Assembly (NCBI GenBank): GCA_022496205.1
Contig: WTXD01000046.1
Location: 143,248-207,247 of the forward strand
Direction: 5' to 3'
Length of the DNA: 64,000 nucleotides
DNA from: Gloeopeniophorella convolvens
Taxonomy: Eukaryota; Basidiomycota; Agaricomycetes; Russulales
The notes under the pieces were generated by a model, which was not told where the DNA came from, searched no databases, and saw nothing but the letters and a program-made list of their open reading frames with translations. Below, in pieces: positions 22,255 through 35,094 of this stretch. The translations under genes were made by a program, and so were the position numbers. The stretch's first letter is position 1, and each line of letters begins with the position of its first letter.

Positions 22255-23573
22255 ATGTCCTCCTCAGCATCCCCCCTCTTCCAGCCCATCCGCGTCGGCA
22301 ACGTCGACCTCCAGCACCGCATCGTCATGGCGCCTCTGACGCGACAACGCGCCGACAAGGACCATGTCCACGGGGAAATCGCCAAGACCTACTACGAGCA
22401 GCGCGCCGGCACGCCCGGCACGCTCATCATCAGCGAGGCGACATTCATCGCGCCGCAGGCGGGCGGAATCCCCCACGTCCCGGGCATCTGGAATGACGCG
22501 CAGATCGCGGGCTGGAAAGCAGTTCGTACCCCCCTCTCTTCGAGCATCGTCGGTCGCGAATGGTCTAACGTGCGCGGAAGGTCACAGATGCGGTGCACGC
22601 CAAGGGCTCGTACATGTTCCTCCAGCTCTGGGCGCTCGGCCGCGGGGGGTACGCAGACGTGCTGAAGCAAGAAGGCCCCTACGACCTCGTCGCGCCGAGC
22701 GCCATCTCCCACCCTGCCCCCGGAGCGCCGCCCGTGGTCCCGCGCGCGCTCACGGCAGCCGAGATCGAGGAGTACGTCGCGTTGTACGCGCAGGCGGCGC
22801 GCAACGCAATCGCGGCGGGCTTCGACGGCGTCGAGGTGCACTCCGCGAACGGGTACCTGCTCGACCAGTTCCTGCAGCCGGCGAGCAACACGCGCACGGA
22901 CGCGTACGGCGGCTCGATCGAGAATCGCGTGCGCTTCCCGCTCGCCGTCGTTGACGCGGTCGTGCGCGCGGTCGGCGCGGCGCGCACCGGCCTCCGCGTC
23001 AGCCCGTGGAACCATTGGCTAGGTAGGCCTCCCCCCATCACGGGCGCTGTGCGACTGGGGCTGATGCGTGTTGGCAGGCATGGGCATGGAGGACCCCGAG
23101 CCGACGCTCCTCACCCTCGTCGAGCGCGTCCGCGACACGTACCCGGACTTTGCGTACCTGCACGCCGTAGAGCCGCGCATCGATGGCCCGACCGGAGACG
23201 CAGAGCTGACCTCCGCGAACGCGCGCCACTCGAACGCGTTCCTGCGCCGCGCGTGGGGCGCGCGGCCGTACATCGCGGCGGGCGGGTTTACGCACGCGAC
23301 GGCCACCGAGGCGGTGCAAGAGCACGGCGGGCTCGTCGCGTTCGGGCGGCACTTCATCTCGAATGTGAGTGTTCCCGTTGCTCGACATGCCGTCGCTCGG
23401 AGGTACCGACACTGACTTGCTCGATTCAGCCTGATCTTCCGTTACGCTTGAAGGAGAACCTCGCGCTGAACCCGTACAGCCGGGCGACTTTCTTTGGGCC
23501 GGTGGGGAGCGCAGAGGGATACACGGACTATCCGTTCACCAGTGAGACTGTGTCTCCGGCTGTGACCGCCTAA
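22255..23573 (+). CDS. Old Yellow Enzyme, NADH:flavin oxidoreductase (paralogue 2)
   Basis: Four exons (22255-22521, 22581-23022, 23078-23364, 23430-23573) give 379 residues, with the same intron positions as the paralogue at 5457-6770. Domain signatures are 'PLFQPIRVGNVDLQHRIVMA', 'DAVHAKGSYMFLQLWALGR', the substrate-site motif 'HSANGYLLDQFLQ' and 'RTDAYGGSIENRVRF'. Here the second active-site residue is Asn, as in yeast OYE1, whereas the inverted paralogue has His. The C-terminus 'YSRATFFGPVGSAEGYTDYPF' is the FMN-proximal tail found in fungal OYEs. Cytosolic; no targeting signal is seen. Confidence 0.95.
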
Positions 23574-24178
23574 GGCCGCCTCGACACTGCTACCATATAA
23601 CGAATAGAATGCAATCTAGTATAGAGCATCATATGTAATCAAGCCAAAGTCCAATTATACGCCGACCTTGAGTACGGTTCTGAATGACGAGGCGCATTTC
23701 AGCGTTATATAGCCTTATATCGGCCGGGAATATTTTGTACGCTGCTGTGGTGTTCAAGGAGACCGACTTCCTCATATGGAGTGTATGCATGCGTCCATCA
23801 TTTGGATCACGGGCGCAAGTGGGAACTGCTACCAATCGAGGCTCGCACTAAAGCCACGGATCTCCGCACGCATGACGCGTCGTTGCTGCGCAGGCGCCAC
23901 CAGCACTGTCCCCTTGTAGACGGGTATTAGATTTGGCCCCCAGTACCATGGCGAAACTAACAACTACAAGACAGCACACAAAAGGGCCCGTGGCTCGGCG
24001 CGCGCGGTGAGGAAAAAAAGAAGTATAGGTATTGGGCGGGAAAGCAGCCAAAGCAAGGTAAGGAGGAAGAGAAATGTAGATACGCGAAGACGCGGGGTGG
24101 ATGTAAAGAGACTCATGGCGATCGTCATGAAAAGGCAACGTAAATGCGGGGTCGGTGAGCTCGTGGTGTACCTAAGCT
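23574..24178. other. Intergenic between converging genes; no gene seen
   Basis: 3' flanks of the OYE and CDC42 genes. Nothing coding is recognisable. Confidence 0.45.
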
Positions 24179-25005
<827 letters not shown>

Positions 25006-25778
25006 ATCGTACTAAGTTTTCAAAGATACGGCAAACTGTTCTAGAGAAGTGTGATGTGAGCTGCGGGCGTGAAAGGGGGCAACGCAGGCGGGCGTTGACA
25101 GCGGTACCGTGAAGGGGTTGGAGGGAATGGTAGAGGGGGACAGCTCACGTTTCTTGGACCAAGGACTGGAGAAGGCGGGCGCGGGCGTGACGTTGTTGTG
25201 TTGGAAACCTGGTGACGCGCGGGCGGAAGACCTTGCAGGGCTGATCAGTCGGCGATAAAGACTGGGCTGGGACGCGCGTAAGTGCGGTGCGGATTGGGAA
25301 AGGGGGCGGAGACGGGGGAGGGGAGTGCTCACACAAGAGGGAGTGGACAGAGACTGACGAATGAACACGAGCGTCGTGCGAGGTAACGCGGACGACGACG
25401 TCCCCCCGACTCCGCCGCCCGGCCGGCCGGTCGCCGGCCATCCGCCGCCCGCACAGGCCACACCGACCACACACACACACAAACACCCCTTTTAGGCCGA
25501 GATCACTGCCATTCGCCGTCTCCTCGGCACATACCCGCCTCTAAGGCTCTACCGTACCGTACTGATACAAGTACACCCATCTGCGATATCATTAATCAAT
25601 CCGACATGTCCATAACTTAGTGAGTGGCGGAGTGTGTAGGGAACGATAGGTGTAGTAACTAGTTGTGTGCATCTTAGGGCATCCCAACTCGTCAAGGCAC
25701 GCCCACGCCGAAAGGGATCAGCTCATTTTGACCCGCTTGGCCGCGTAGAACCCTCTACTGTCTGCTGCATATGTGGCA
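25006..25778. other. Intergenic, CDC42 promoter and leader
   Basis: Minus-strand CT-rich tracts and a CA repeat near 25470-25480 fit a strong promoter and 5' leader for CDC42. No gene recognised. Confidence 0.4.
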
Positions 25779-27277
25779 TCAGATCTTACGCCCGGCCAAC
25801 AGTTCCAGCCAGAATAGAGCGCCCCGCGTACCTTCTGATCTTCCTGGGTCCGCGAACCAGCTCAGCTTACCATCTTGGGTGCCCGTGACCAAGCAGCCCT
25901 CTGGGGCCACCCCGCTTCCCCGGAATGCCTGTAATCGAAACACCATACCGTCAATGCCCGCCCAGGTACCGGATCACGCGGCGCCACTTACGCCAACGGC
26001 TTGCACGATGGAGCCTGGCCTCTGTCAGTGCGCACATCCCGGCGATCCATGGCCGGGTACGCACCTTCGCCGTGGTCCAGCCCGCAGGTAATGCTCAGGC
26101 CGTGCCTGTCCCACGCAAGCAGATATCCATCTGAGCAGCCCCATACCACAGTGCCGCTGTCTTGGCTTGAGAAAGCCGCATCGGCAACATACACCATGCT
26201 AGCCTCCATCGGGGCCGGCACCTTGTACGTCGCTGAAGGAAATTTCCAAAAGCTGGCGTTTGCGATCCTACGTAGTTCTGCAGAGCTCTGTAGCGACACC
26301 AAGGCGTATTCGTCTTGAAGAGTATCTATGCCACGTCTGCTAGACGTGTGAGAGACTTGTGGAGCGAGTAGGAGAGGCTGCCACGCACATTATTCGCCCA
26401 CGTTCGACCGTGTACTCATACCAATTATTGTCACTAACGAACCCTCTTCCTCTAACACCTTTCGGGGGTTCAGCCGTAGGAAGACCGTGGTCGTCCACAG
26501 CCGTATGAAGAGGGTTCGCTCTCATAGCCAGAGGTACGTCGAAGCGCCAGACGACCTCCACTTTGCCGTTGCTCGAGCCGGAAATCAGCACCGCACCGCC
26601 GTCCACGAACTCAAGTGCCATGATGTTTAACTTGGTGACCGCGCGCTGGAGCTGCCACGAGCCTGACAAAAACCAGTCAGCCCCCGTGGTACAGACAATG
26701 TCCACCGTACTCACCATGCTCCTTCGTCCAGATGCGCACGCCGGAGTTTGGGAACGAGACCGCGATCCGATTGCGCGTATGCGCAAGCGCGCTTGGCGCG
26801 TCCTCCGGGCGCCCGTTCATAATCGGCTGCGAGACCTGGTCCCAGTGCCACACGTCGTGCCCACGCGGCGACGTGTTGCCCGCGGGCCGCGACCAGCGCA
26901 CGAGCGCGCCGTCCGCGCATAGCACAAGCACACCCGCATCCTCCTCCATCCACAGGGCTGCGATGATCATGGACTGGTGCGGCAGACGCGCCACTTCGCT
27001 GCACGTCGTGTTGTCCCATACCCGGATCGTCATGTCGGAACCTACACGTGGGGACGTCAGGTGCAGCATCGCTGACGTGGGATCTTCGACACTTACACAC
27101 AACCGCTAGCAAGTTACCGGTGCGGTCGAAGGCGATGCTTCGGATGGAGATGTTGTCGCCTTGCACGGCGGCACACCGGATGGGCGATACTGCTGGCCAT
27201 GAATATGGCGGCTGCCGTCTTGGTGGGACCTCGACGGTGGTGCTGTCTGAGCGAGGTGGCGAGGCTTTGCGTTTCAT
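25779..27277 (-). CDS. WD40-repeat protein
   Basis: Six exons (27277-27097, 27041-26715, 26662-26389, 26285-26065, 26014-25992, 25928-25779) join in phase to 391 residues. Repeat signatures include 'ISIRSIAFDRTGNLLAVVCSDMTIRVWD', 'LVRWSR', 'NRIAVSFPNSGVRIW', 'MALEFVDGGAVLISGSSNGKVEVV' and 'SQDSGTVVWGCSDGYLLAWD', consistent with a single beta-propeller. A short basic N-terminus (MKRKASPPRS) may be a nuclear signal. An ATG five codons upstream (27292) is also in frame. The 23 bp exon is small, so the 3' structure is provisional. The specific complex is unknown. Confidence 0.7.
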
Positions 27278-27391
27278 TCCCGCAGGTAACAAACCCGGTC
27301 GACCACGCCCATCAAAGCTACGATTATAAGGTTGCCGGTCTGCGCGTGTGCGTTGTGTAAGTCCAACTAGCTGACAGCAATGATACGGAAA

Positions 27392-29692
27392 TTACCCACG
27401 ATACCGATTGTATGAGTTATATGACTTTGGAGCGATACTTTGGTTTCCCGAAATCGAGGTTATTGGCAACGTAGCATCTAATCGAGGAGGGCGTGTCAGG
27501 TAGCCTCGATCAGGTATACTAGACGGTGGCTTGGGCAGATATTGTGGAGGAAGTAGTGGTGACATAAATGGTCCGGGGTGATACGGTGGAGCAGCAGGCG
27601 ATAACGGGCCCGCAGGTACTGATGATAGCGACTGTTGCGTGTATCGCGGGCCGGTTGACATTGAGTGCGGACTGGGAGTGGTAAGGGGTGGTCGGGTAGC
27701 TGTGGGTGTGTGGGGAGGAACATGAGTAGTAATTGTACTAGGGCCCGCCGCGGGTCGGAAGGTTGAAGGTGGAGGTGGCTCAGAAAAGTCGGGCCCCGCT
27801 CGGAAGGGTGGATCAAAATCCGTCGAACCTTCAGTAGGGCTTGGCCGGAATGGTGGCCAAGAGAGCCCCTGAGGCTTCTTCACGGGAACCTTCGGCGACG
27901 AAGGATGCGAGGGTACGCTCGTCGAACTACTATCAGGGAGACCGTGGCTGAATGACCCCCGCGAACTTGCAGAAGAAAAGCGTGAAGGTGAGTGGTCTCT
28001 TCTGGTCGGTGAAGGAGGGTGAGTAGGGAGAGTGGAGAGTGAGGGAGTGACAGGTGGCTCAATGGCCGGAGGGGGAGGAGGCATAGTGCTGTCAGGTTCT
28101 GGAGGCGGTGGTACACTGGGTGGGGGAGGAGGCGGCGCTTTCTCTAGCGGAGGAATCGGTTGCTTCAGAAATTAAGTCAATGAAATTACTTTGAGTGGAT
28201 GCGCAGTGCGAAGATACCTGAGTTTCCTCTTTTGAAGGTGAAGACACGGTACACGGTTTGCCAACGAAGTCGGTCATGAACCCACCAGAGACGAAGGGGT
28301 TCACGAATTTTGGCTTCGGCTTCACTATGGGCGCCGGTGGCTCGACCTTGGCGGAAGGTGATGGTGGCGCCGGTGGAGGTGTTACTGTAGGTGCAGGAGG
28401 TCTCGGAGGAGAAGCAGGAGGTTCCGCGGCGTGCTTCGCCTGGTTTGATTCGACGACACTTCCACGTTGCTCAGACTTAACGCGGTCGACACTTAGTCTT
28501 TTGCGACTTAGTATTGACGACGCGGCAGGTACAGATGGGCTCCATGGTCTCTCTGGCACACGCGGAAGGGGTTTCGAATCTAAGTCTTCCGATGAACTGC
28601 TCGATGCCGCAGCCTCGTGAATCTCATCGACGTGCTTGACGCTGACGGGCAAAGCGACAGGTGCTGGAATAGAAGGGCTCCAACGTTGGGGTTTGGTCTC
28701 GACTAACTCAACAACCGGGACCTAGAACAAGTCAATAGCCACCGGTAATAACAGCGAATTGGGCGCACCTCTGCTAGTGTAACATCCTGTTGTATTTGTT
28801 CCGAGGCGGGTAAGGCAAGCTGCTCAACCGGCGGAGAAGGGCTGCTTGGAGGTGAGTCAATCTCCATGGGAGATAAGCTACGCTCGTGCTCGGGCTGATT
28901 TGGTGAAGGCATAGCTTCTACCTTCGGTGATGTGGCTACTACAGCAAGTTGAGACTCGGCACTGGTCTCGGTTTCGTGGTGAGCAACGATGGTTTGGGGG
29001 GTTGGAGGCTCAGGAAAGGACACATTGATAGGTGCTGCGATATCTGGTTCTACTGTGGAGATGATGGGTTGTGGTTCTTCTGTGTGTGCAGAGTTTGGCG
29101 GAACTGCGGGAGGGTGGGTGGGTGTCTCTGTAGGATATGTTTGGGTCCCAATCGAGTTGTAGGTGGGTTTGGGGGTTGGCTCAGGTGCTTCAGGTGCTTG
29201 AACGCGGGTTAAGAGAAGCGAAGCGCGTAGTGTTGGCGTGACACACTCACCCAAGACTATTGGCTCCTCCATGCGTCTCGCCCATGGTTTCCTCATCTTG
29301 AGGGGTAACGAATGGTCCGGAGGCATGAAGGCATCGTCTTCTTCGGCAACCTGTGTCTCCTCCTCCGCCTCCGATAGAGAAGAGGTGTCGTGTTCATCCC
29401 CTTCGAAGATGATGGCGCGGTCCTTGAATGGGCCGTCAGCAACAGTTAAGAGGATCTCCTTTCCTGGCTTGACTTCGATTCGTTTGTAGGCAAAAAGGCT
29501 AAATTGGACGACGCCTTTGCTGTCGTCTTCGCCTTCTGAGTCGCTATCCGGTTCGATTCGTCGTAACACAACGTGAGCTTTCTGGCTGGAGCCATGGGGC
29601 CGGAAGCGTAAGTTGCCTTTTATTCCAAGTATAGAGGCTGCTGTGGGTGGCGGGGACACCAGTTCGTTGTCGAGACTGGTCGTATCGGCCAT
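27392..29692 (-). CDS. Large disordered Pro/Ser-rich protein
   Basis: Three exons (29692-28769, 28721-28218, 28162-27392) give about 732 residues. The first 100 residues look ordered ('ILGIKGNLRFRPHG', 'AHVVLRRIEPDSDSEGEDD', 'VVQFSLFAYKRIEVKPGKEILLTVADGPF'). The remainder is low complexity: acidic patches, then dense PPPP, SPS and TPT tracts, ending 'KSYNSYNRYRG'. The start could lie upstream, since the frame stays open for about 30 codons above the chosen ATG. I do not recognise the family. Composition suggests a scaffold or nuclear regulator, which is inference only. Confidence 0.65.
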
Positions 29693-30165
29693 GTAGAGCA
29701 ATTCGTAAGGGTCGTAGCGACCCACAGAAGGAGAGGGACGAGTCGGTGTGGTTGGAGGATGCCAACGTGAGCACCGGGCCAAAATCCCTGAGTCGGTTAC
29801 TCCCGTGGTGTGTCATCGGCCGTTGCCGCGCCGCGCACGGTTCAACATACTTTTTTTTCCAGTCCCAAGGTCGCCAGCTAGACCCTCTATCAGCTCTGAT
29901 CCTCCGAACTGTACCTTGGGGCAACCTCCCACGGACGTCAATGAGGGCATCATGCGAAGTTTGCAGTGTTCCAGGTCAAATCTTGTGTCTCCAGTCTCCG
30001 AACCACGACCCTAGGATCCCGTCGACACGCTCAAACCCTCCCTACTATCACAGCCACGTTCTTTCCGTGAGGTGCGAGCGTCGCCTTTCCGTACAATCAA
30101 CTGCGTTGTTGCGACCTTTATTCAACACGGTTCCAAGGATCTTTCGAGGACGGTAATTACGATAT
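29693..30165. other. Intergenic; no gene seen
   Basis: Possible upstream coding extension of the Pro-rich gene within the first 100 bases. Otherwise nothing recognisable. Confidence 0.4.
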
Positions 30166-31143
30166 CTATTCCTTGACTTCTGGCACGCCATCCCTCCACT
30201 TCACCCCCGCGCTCTCCGAGATGTCAACGGCGATCTGCCTGACTGCTCGCGCCTGTTCGAACGTTGCACCTCCTCTGCGTGCATTGTCTAGGTGCCAATT
30301 GATCTGGCGGGGAGTATCGGCCGCTATGAGCGTGCCAACCAGAACATAAGACGTCTCGAGCTGATTCAAGATATCAGTGTAGCCGTATACTGATCCATAG
30401 GCGATCGTGTTGCTGAACCACCCTGAGCATCCGCTAGACTTCAGACTTCTCGATCCCTGCCTGAGAGGTGATGCACACATACCCATGTCTGGATAAATCT
30501 TATCTAGGAGACCCTGGACACTGTCCGCGGTCTCGCCATAAAGAGATCGGAAGAACACCTGTCCGCGCTTTTCGAGATCAGGCAATGTCAATGTCGTCTC
30601 TCTGCGTTTTTGTTGGTTTTTATTCTTTGGTTTTTCCACCCGGGAGCTCACCTCAGTGGTTTGGTATCGCGTAATTCTTCGGGTGTGGCTTCGAGCAGTG
30701 AGACCAGGCCATTGATCGCCTAGTGATACAAACCATGCATTGAACTTGCTGACCGAACAAAGACCCCGTGAGGCATCATAACATACCTTTGAGTACCCGG
30801 CGACCATGCCGCTCTTGAAGAGAGCATCTCGGAATCTGCGAGACAGAAGCAGTTTCTCTTCCTGCGCTTTCTCGGTGGGTACGCTGAACTGCTCTTGGGC
30901 ACGTTCGAGTTCACCGAAGACGTGTTTAAATACGAGTGGGATCGCTTCCGGTCTATTCCCAGTAGACAAAGCGACGATCGCCACGAGATACCACGGATTT
31001 TGAACGACTTGTAGCGCTGAGTTGACTACCCTCTTCAGGTAGAGAAAACGAGAAAGCTCACCATCGGATGAGGACGCGATTGCTTGGTACGGATAGAGGG
31101 ATTTCAAGCGTTGAAGGACTGCCTCGGTCGCAATAGCCGCCAT
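30166..31143 (-). CDS. AhpD-like / carboxymuconolactone decarboxylase-family protein
   Basis: Four exons (31143-30787, 30744-30652, 30597-30483, 30422-30166) give 273 residues. Helical blocks 'FLYLKRVVNSALQVVQNPWYLVAIVALSTGNRPEAIPLVF' (read in shorter stretches), 'RRFRDALFKSGMVAGYSK' and 'ETSYVLVGTLIAADTPRQINWHLDNARRGG' match the duplicated helical fold of fungal AhpD-like proteins. No CxxC peroxidatic pair is visible, so peroxidase activity is doubtful. The first intron is only 42 bp. The gene is tandem with the amine oxidase downstream of the same strand's flow. Confidence 0.75.
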   Translation of the reverse strand: MAAIATEAVLQRLKSLYPYQAIASSSDGELSRFLYLKRVVNSALQVVQNPWYLVAIVALSTGNRPEAIPLVFKHVFGELERAQEQFSVPTEKAQEEKLLLSRRFRDALFKSGMVAGYSKVCYDASRGLCSVSKFNAWFVSLGDQWPGLTARSHTRRITRYQTTEVSSRVEKPKNKNQQKRRETTLTLPDLEKRGQVFFRSLYGETADSVQGLLDKIYPDMGMCASPLRQGSRSLKSSGCSGWFSNTIAYGSVYGYTDILNQLETSYVLVGTLIAADTPRQINWHLDNARRGGATFEQARAVRQIAVDISESAGVKWRDGVPEVKE

Positions 31144-31889
31144 TGTTGAGTCTGCGAGGTGGGGATGTTGAACAACAGGAGGGTGTGAGGAAACTGGCCG
31201 TTTGGGCCTATTTGTGCATCCGCAGAGGTGTCTTCGATTCTTCGCAAATCCATCTCAGTTCTAGTGCTGTCCCGCATCCGCCTCAGCTGATATTCCCATT
31301 CGCTTCAATATGGCTCCGATCCAGTTTGCTCAAAACTGGATCCGAAATATAGCCTTGCTATTTTGACAACAGGTGAGCGACCACAGCTGCTTGCACGAGT
31401 CGTTCGAGCCCTGGATCATTGGATACCGAGGGTGCATGTCCGACGGCCGATGGTGTCGATGAGAATCATCATATCAGCTTACTAAGCCACCACGACGCAA
31501 CTTCGGACAGAATTCGGAGTACGGCCCTCGACGGCCGGCCACTGTGTAATTGCTACCCTCATCAGCACCAGCGGTCGCAGCAATGGCACATGCACATCTT
31601 GAGAAATAATCTCACTATCACATCAATCTTCTCTATGTTCTGCAACATTCCCGCTGGAAAAGAAATCAGATGAGCATCCAAGAAGCCGCACTGGCAGTGA
31701 TTGGTGGCCTTTCCGTGCGAGGCGGGTGTGCATAAGAGTTCTACCACATAGCGACGTGAGGTACTGTACTCGTACATGAACTGCAGTGCGTGATAGCATG
31801 ATGCAAGGCTCATAGAAACAGGCAAGTGGGGGAGCATACTATTGTACAGGTATTGTTGATGCAGAGGGTATGTGCAAATGATATACAAA
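31144..31889. other. Intergenic; no gene seen
   Basis: Promoter side of the AhpD-like gene and 3' flank of the amine oxidase. Only short shadow frames. Confidence 0.4.
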
Positions 31890-34055
31890 CTAGATGAAGT
31901 CTGACGCTGTGTATGGATCGAAGCTCCGGATCTCTTCGATATGTGAAAGTCCAACGCACCCAGAACGCTCGATGCAGTGCGCAATCTCCTGACCCATCTT
32001 CTGTCCCTCATAAAATGCGCCATGTAGATAACCTGAATGGAAAACATCCGAAGATCGCGTTCCGAGAAGCGCGGGTGAGTGGTATAGATCCGAGGAGGCT
32101 ATCGGAATCAGGATTGCGCAATCCTGGACGTACCAAAGTATTTCAAACTTGTAGCCTCGCCACCGAACCACAACCTCTCATCGACCGTGGCCCTTAGATT
32201 TGTATGGTGAGTTCGCAGGAAGCTTGACGGCCAGTTGCTGTAGCTCCCGCGGTAAAGCGGGTCACTATGCCAGCGAGGGAAGTAGAACGCGTCGGGCTCC
32301 GGGATTAAGGTGTTGGGGTACATCGAGCGAAGTACACCGAGGACTTCGTCCTTCACTTCCTCATCGTTCATCGACTCGATCCTTTGCGAGAAGTCACCCT
32401 GTGATGAATTCAGCGCCACATATTGTGCACATAATACTATACTGACCGTCACAGTTACAAAGAGGATGCCGGAGCCTGGAAAGAAGCCGTCCATGTCAAG
32501 GCTCTGCCAGACCGGATACCAACCTCGCTCTTGGTCGGCGTATAGCGCGAACTGTCCTCTTGTGTCAGAGGTCTCCGACAGAGATATATGCCACGAACCT
32601 CGGTGTCAAACCAGAACTTCTCCGGGAACTGCAAGTAGATCTTGGTGTAGATTCCCTGTGCGTGATTGTGAGATTGGGGAAGGAGGAAATATAAGTCAGC
32701 ATCCTAACCATCGCCATACCGTGTATGGCCTCCGACTTCCATTCGGGCAGGGTGGGTTCGAAGACAACGTCATCATTCTGAAGAACGCCGAGACTGAACG
32801 TAACCAGGGCATAGTCCGCACTCAAGCTGGACCCATCCGCAAGGCTCACTGAGACTCTATCTTTAGAGTACTTAATGGTCTTAACGGTGGAGTTGAGCAG
32901 GACCTGCTCCTCGGAAAGGAATTCAGCGGCTTCTCCCTGAACGATACTCGCGAATCCACGTTGATCAGTCGTCAAAAGATTCTCAGAGGAGAAGCCGCCT
33001 TGGTCAGGGTTGAAGGTGAAATTATTCGCCTAGAATGCGAATGATAAGTAGCAGTGATACAAACCAAGCCTACGATCTGGCTCCGAGTAGGACTTTTTAT
33101 CATCACTCTTCGGAACAACAAACGCGACTGGTTGACAAAGGATTGATACGTTACCCAAGAAGATGCGATCCAGGAACTTTGCTCGGGTGATTGAGCATAT
33201 TCCCAGTCGAATTGGTAATACTCAGAAGCTAGCTGGTGTGGTGTTCTAGGTTTGGCACCGACAAGAGAGAAGCCGCTGCGTGCCGTAGCATCCACCAGGC
33301 CCCTAGGGATCCGTTCACCTTGCAAAAGGTCATGTGAGTCGCCATGACAGGGTGTAGAAAGGTGACGAGACGCACCTCCACCCACAGTCAATGCAGCAAA
33401 GTCTTGGACTGCCGCATCGAATGTGTGCATGTAATCGACTGCGCCAGTAAAATCGTATGTCGCTAACGTATCTTCGGGTGAGAAAGAGCAGGTTTTGAAG
33501 GACAAGAACCTACTCATGCTGCCGCGGTAGTGATTAGGCTGCGTCGAGAGGTTGTGCTTGAGTGCCAGGTCAAATAAGGGATTCGAAGGACCGCCATTCG
33601 TCTGTGTGCCGTGAATCCAGTCCGCGCCCAGTTCCAAGACGTACTCTCTTCCCGGAGCGCCGAACGTGAAGCTCTTCATGCGGCCACCGAGCGTGCTTCG
33701 TGCCTCGACGATCTTGAAATTGTGTATACCTTGACGATGGAGCGTCTCAGCAGCCATGACACCAGCAACGCCTCCTCCAAGTATGAGGACTTGGTAGTCG
33801 TTGCTGCTGGTGAAATGACTCTGTTCGGAGGGAACAGGGATTCCAGAGGTGAGCGGAGGACTGACGACCCCGAGACCGATGAGCGTTGATATTCGCAAGA
33901 TCCGTACAGGCGAGAGGAGTAGGCTGGGGACCGAGGTGAGCGACGACAGGACGAATGTCGTGACGTCGTCGACGACAGTTTGGAATGGGGTATGCATGGC
34001 CGAGCGGAATAAGCAACAGTATGACTGCACAGAGCGCCGTATATTCTGCCTTCAC
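31890..34055 (-). CDS. FAD amine oxidase, polyamine-oxidase-like
   Basis: Seven exons from an ATG at 33997 (33997-33376, 33318-33155, 33029-32709, 32655-32599, 32551-32447, 32398-32134, 32032-31890) splice in phase to 558 residues. FAD-binding 'YQVLILGGGVAGVMAAETL' with 'GGRMKSFTFG' and 'LELGADWIHGT' marks the amine-oxidase fold. 'GFASIVQGEAAEFL', 'ALVTFSLGVLQND' and 'KIYLQFPEKFWFDTE' follow. The last exon holds 'GYLHGAFYEGQKMGQEIA', the FAD-contacting end. A perfect signal-peptide-like sequence ('MKAEYTALCAVILLLIPLGHA') begins at 34055 but in another frame. Either the 5' splice pattern is missed or there is an indel. Secretion is therefore likely but unproven. Confidence 0.85.
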
Positions 34056-35094
34056 CGGCTGGAGAGAGACCCCTATTTATCCCAGAGGTCACGGCAGGCC
34101 GTAAGGCGACGGAAAGGGGATGTTGTACCGAGGTACGAGCCTGACCGGGCTTCACGAGGCAGAGTGCAAGATAACAACGCCACTTAACAGCCCGTGCGCA
34201 CAGATAAGGCCGCAAGGTTCGCCTCGGTGGCGAAATACCGGCGGCTACTAACCCACGGATAGGCAGCACCTTGGGCGCTACCGTACCGCAAGGCATCGTG
34301 GCACGGCTGGATCATAGCCATTTCGAGCGCGCAGAGGCTTGGGTGAGATGTTTGACGCAACATGCCGTACACTTCGCTTATGGCAGCGGGCAAGCAGGCG
34401 CTTGCGCTCACCCAATTTGAGCAGATACCCGTCCTTGTCTTCCATGCAGTGGACGAACATGCTGCATCGTGGGGAAGGCTGCTGACCAATATGACATATT
34501 ACGGTCGGAGCATGCTGCGTATAGGCACGGATGAAAGTCCCTGCGAATGCGAGAATGAGTGAACGAGCGTGGGGCCTCACACACATTTCACTGGCATTGC
34601 GGCTCCTATGGGCCTCCAAGCATGCATGAAATCAAGAAATCGCCTTCAATGAAGACCCAAAAGCCCCCGTTGAATAGCTTGCTGGGAAAGATAGACTCTG
34701 ACTGAGGGTCCCTTGGCACATTGCAACGTCAGTGTCGACAGAAGGAACGTGTCTGTCATGCCGCGCCGCCTGATAGAGAATCACGCAGGATGGCCCGGCG
34801 GAGATAATAAGGCCAAATCCTCAGACTTCCCTTCACGTCATCATCCGTATCGCCGCGTTGGGGATGAGAGCCGGAGAAGGAGCGGACCGCTGGGCGTGTG
34901 TAGAACGAGCTGTCGGAGAAGAGGCCAACTGTCGAGCGTGTGTAGGCCGTGACACTACGACGTAGGATGGGACAAACATCCTAAGAGTGTCGGCAAGTAT
35001 ATGAGGAATCAGGTATCTGGAAACACTGATCATGAATGAAGCTAGATTGTGGAGCGCGTGAATGAGTCCTTTCTGCGACGGCGCAAACGAATAA
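34056..35094. other. Intergenic; no gene recognised
   Basis: About 1 kb between the amine-oxidase start and the Dicer stop, both minus strand. No domain-bearing frame on either strand. Confidence 0.45.

Noticed and set aside
25460..25490. CA dinucleotide run as a regulatory repeat
   Set aside because: Too short to treat as a distinct feature; common in fungal promoters.
29545..29562. B-box-like 'ggttcgattcg'
   Set aside because: Lies inside a coding exon, with no A box or T-arm pairing partner.
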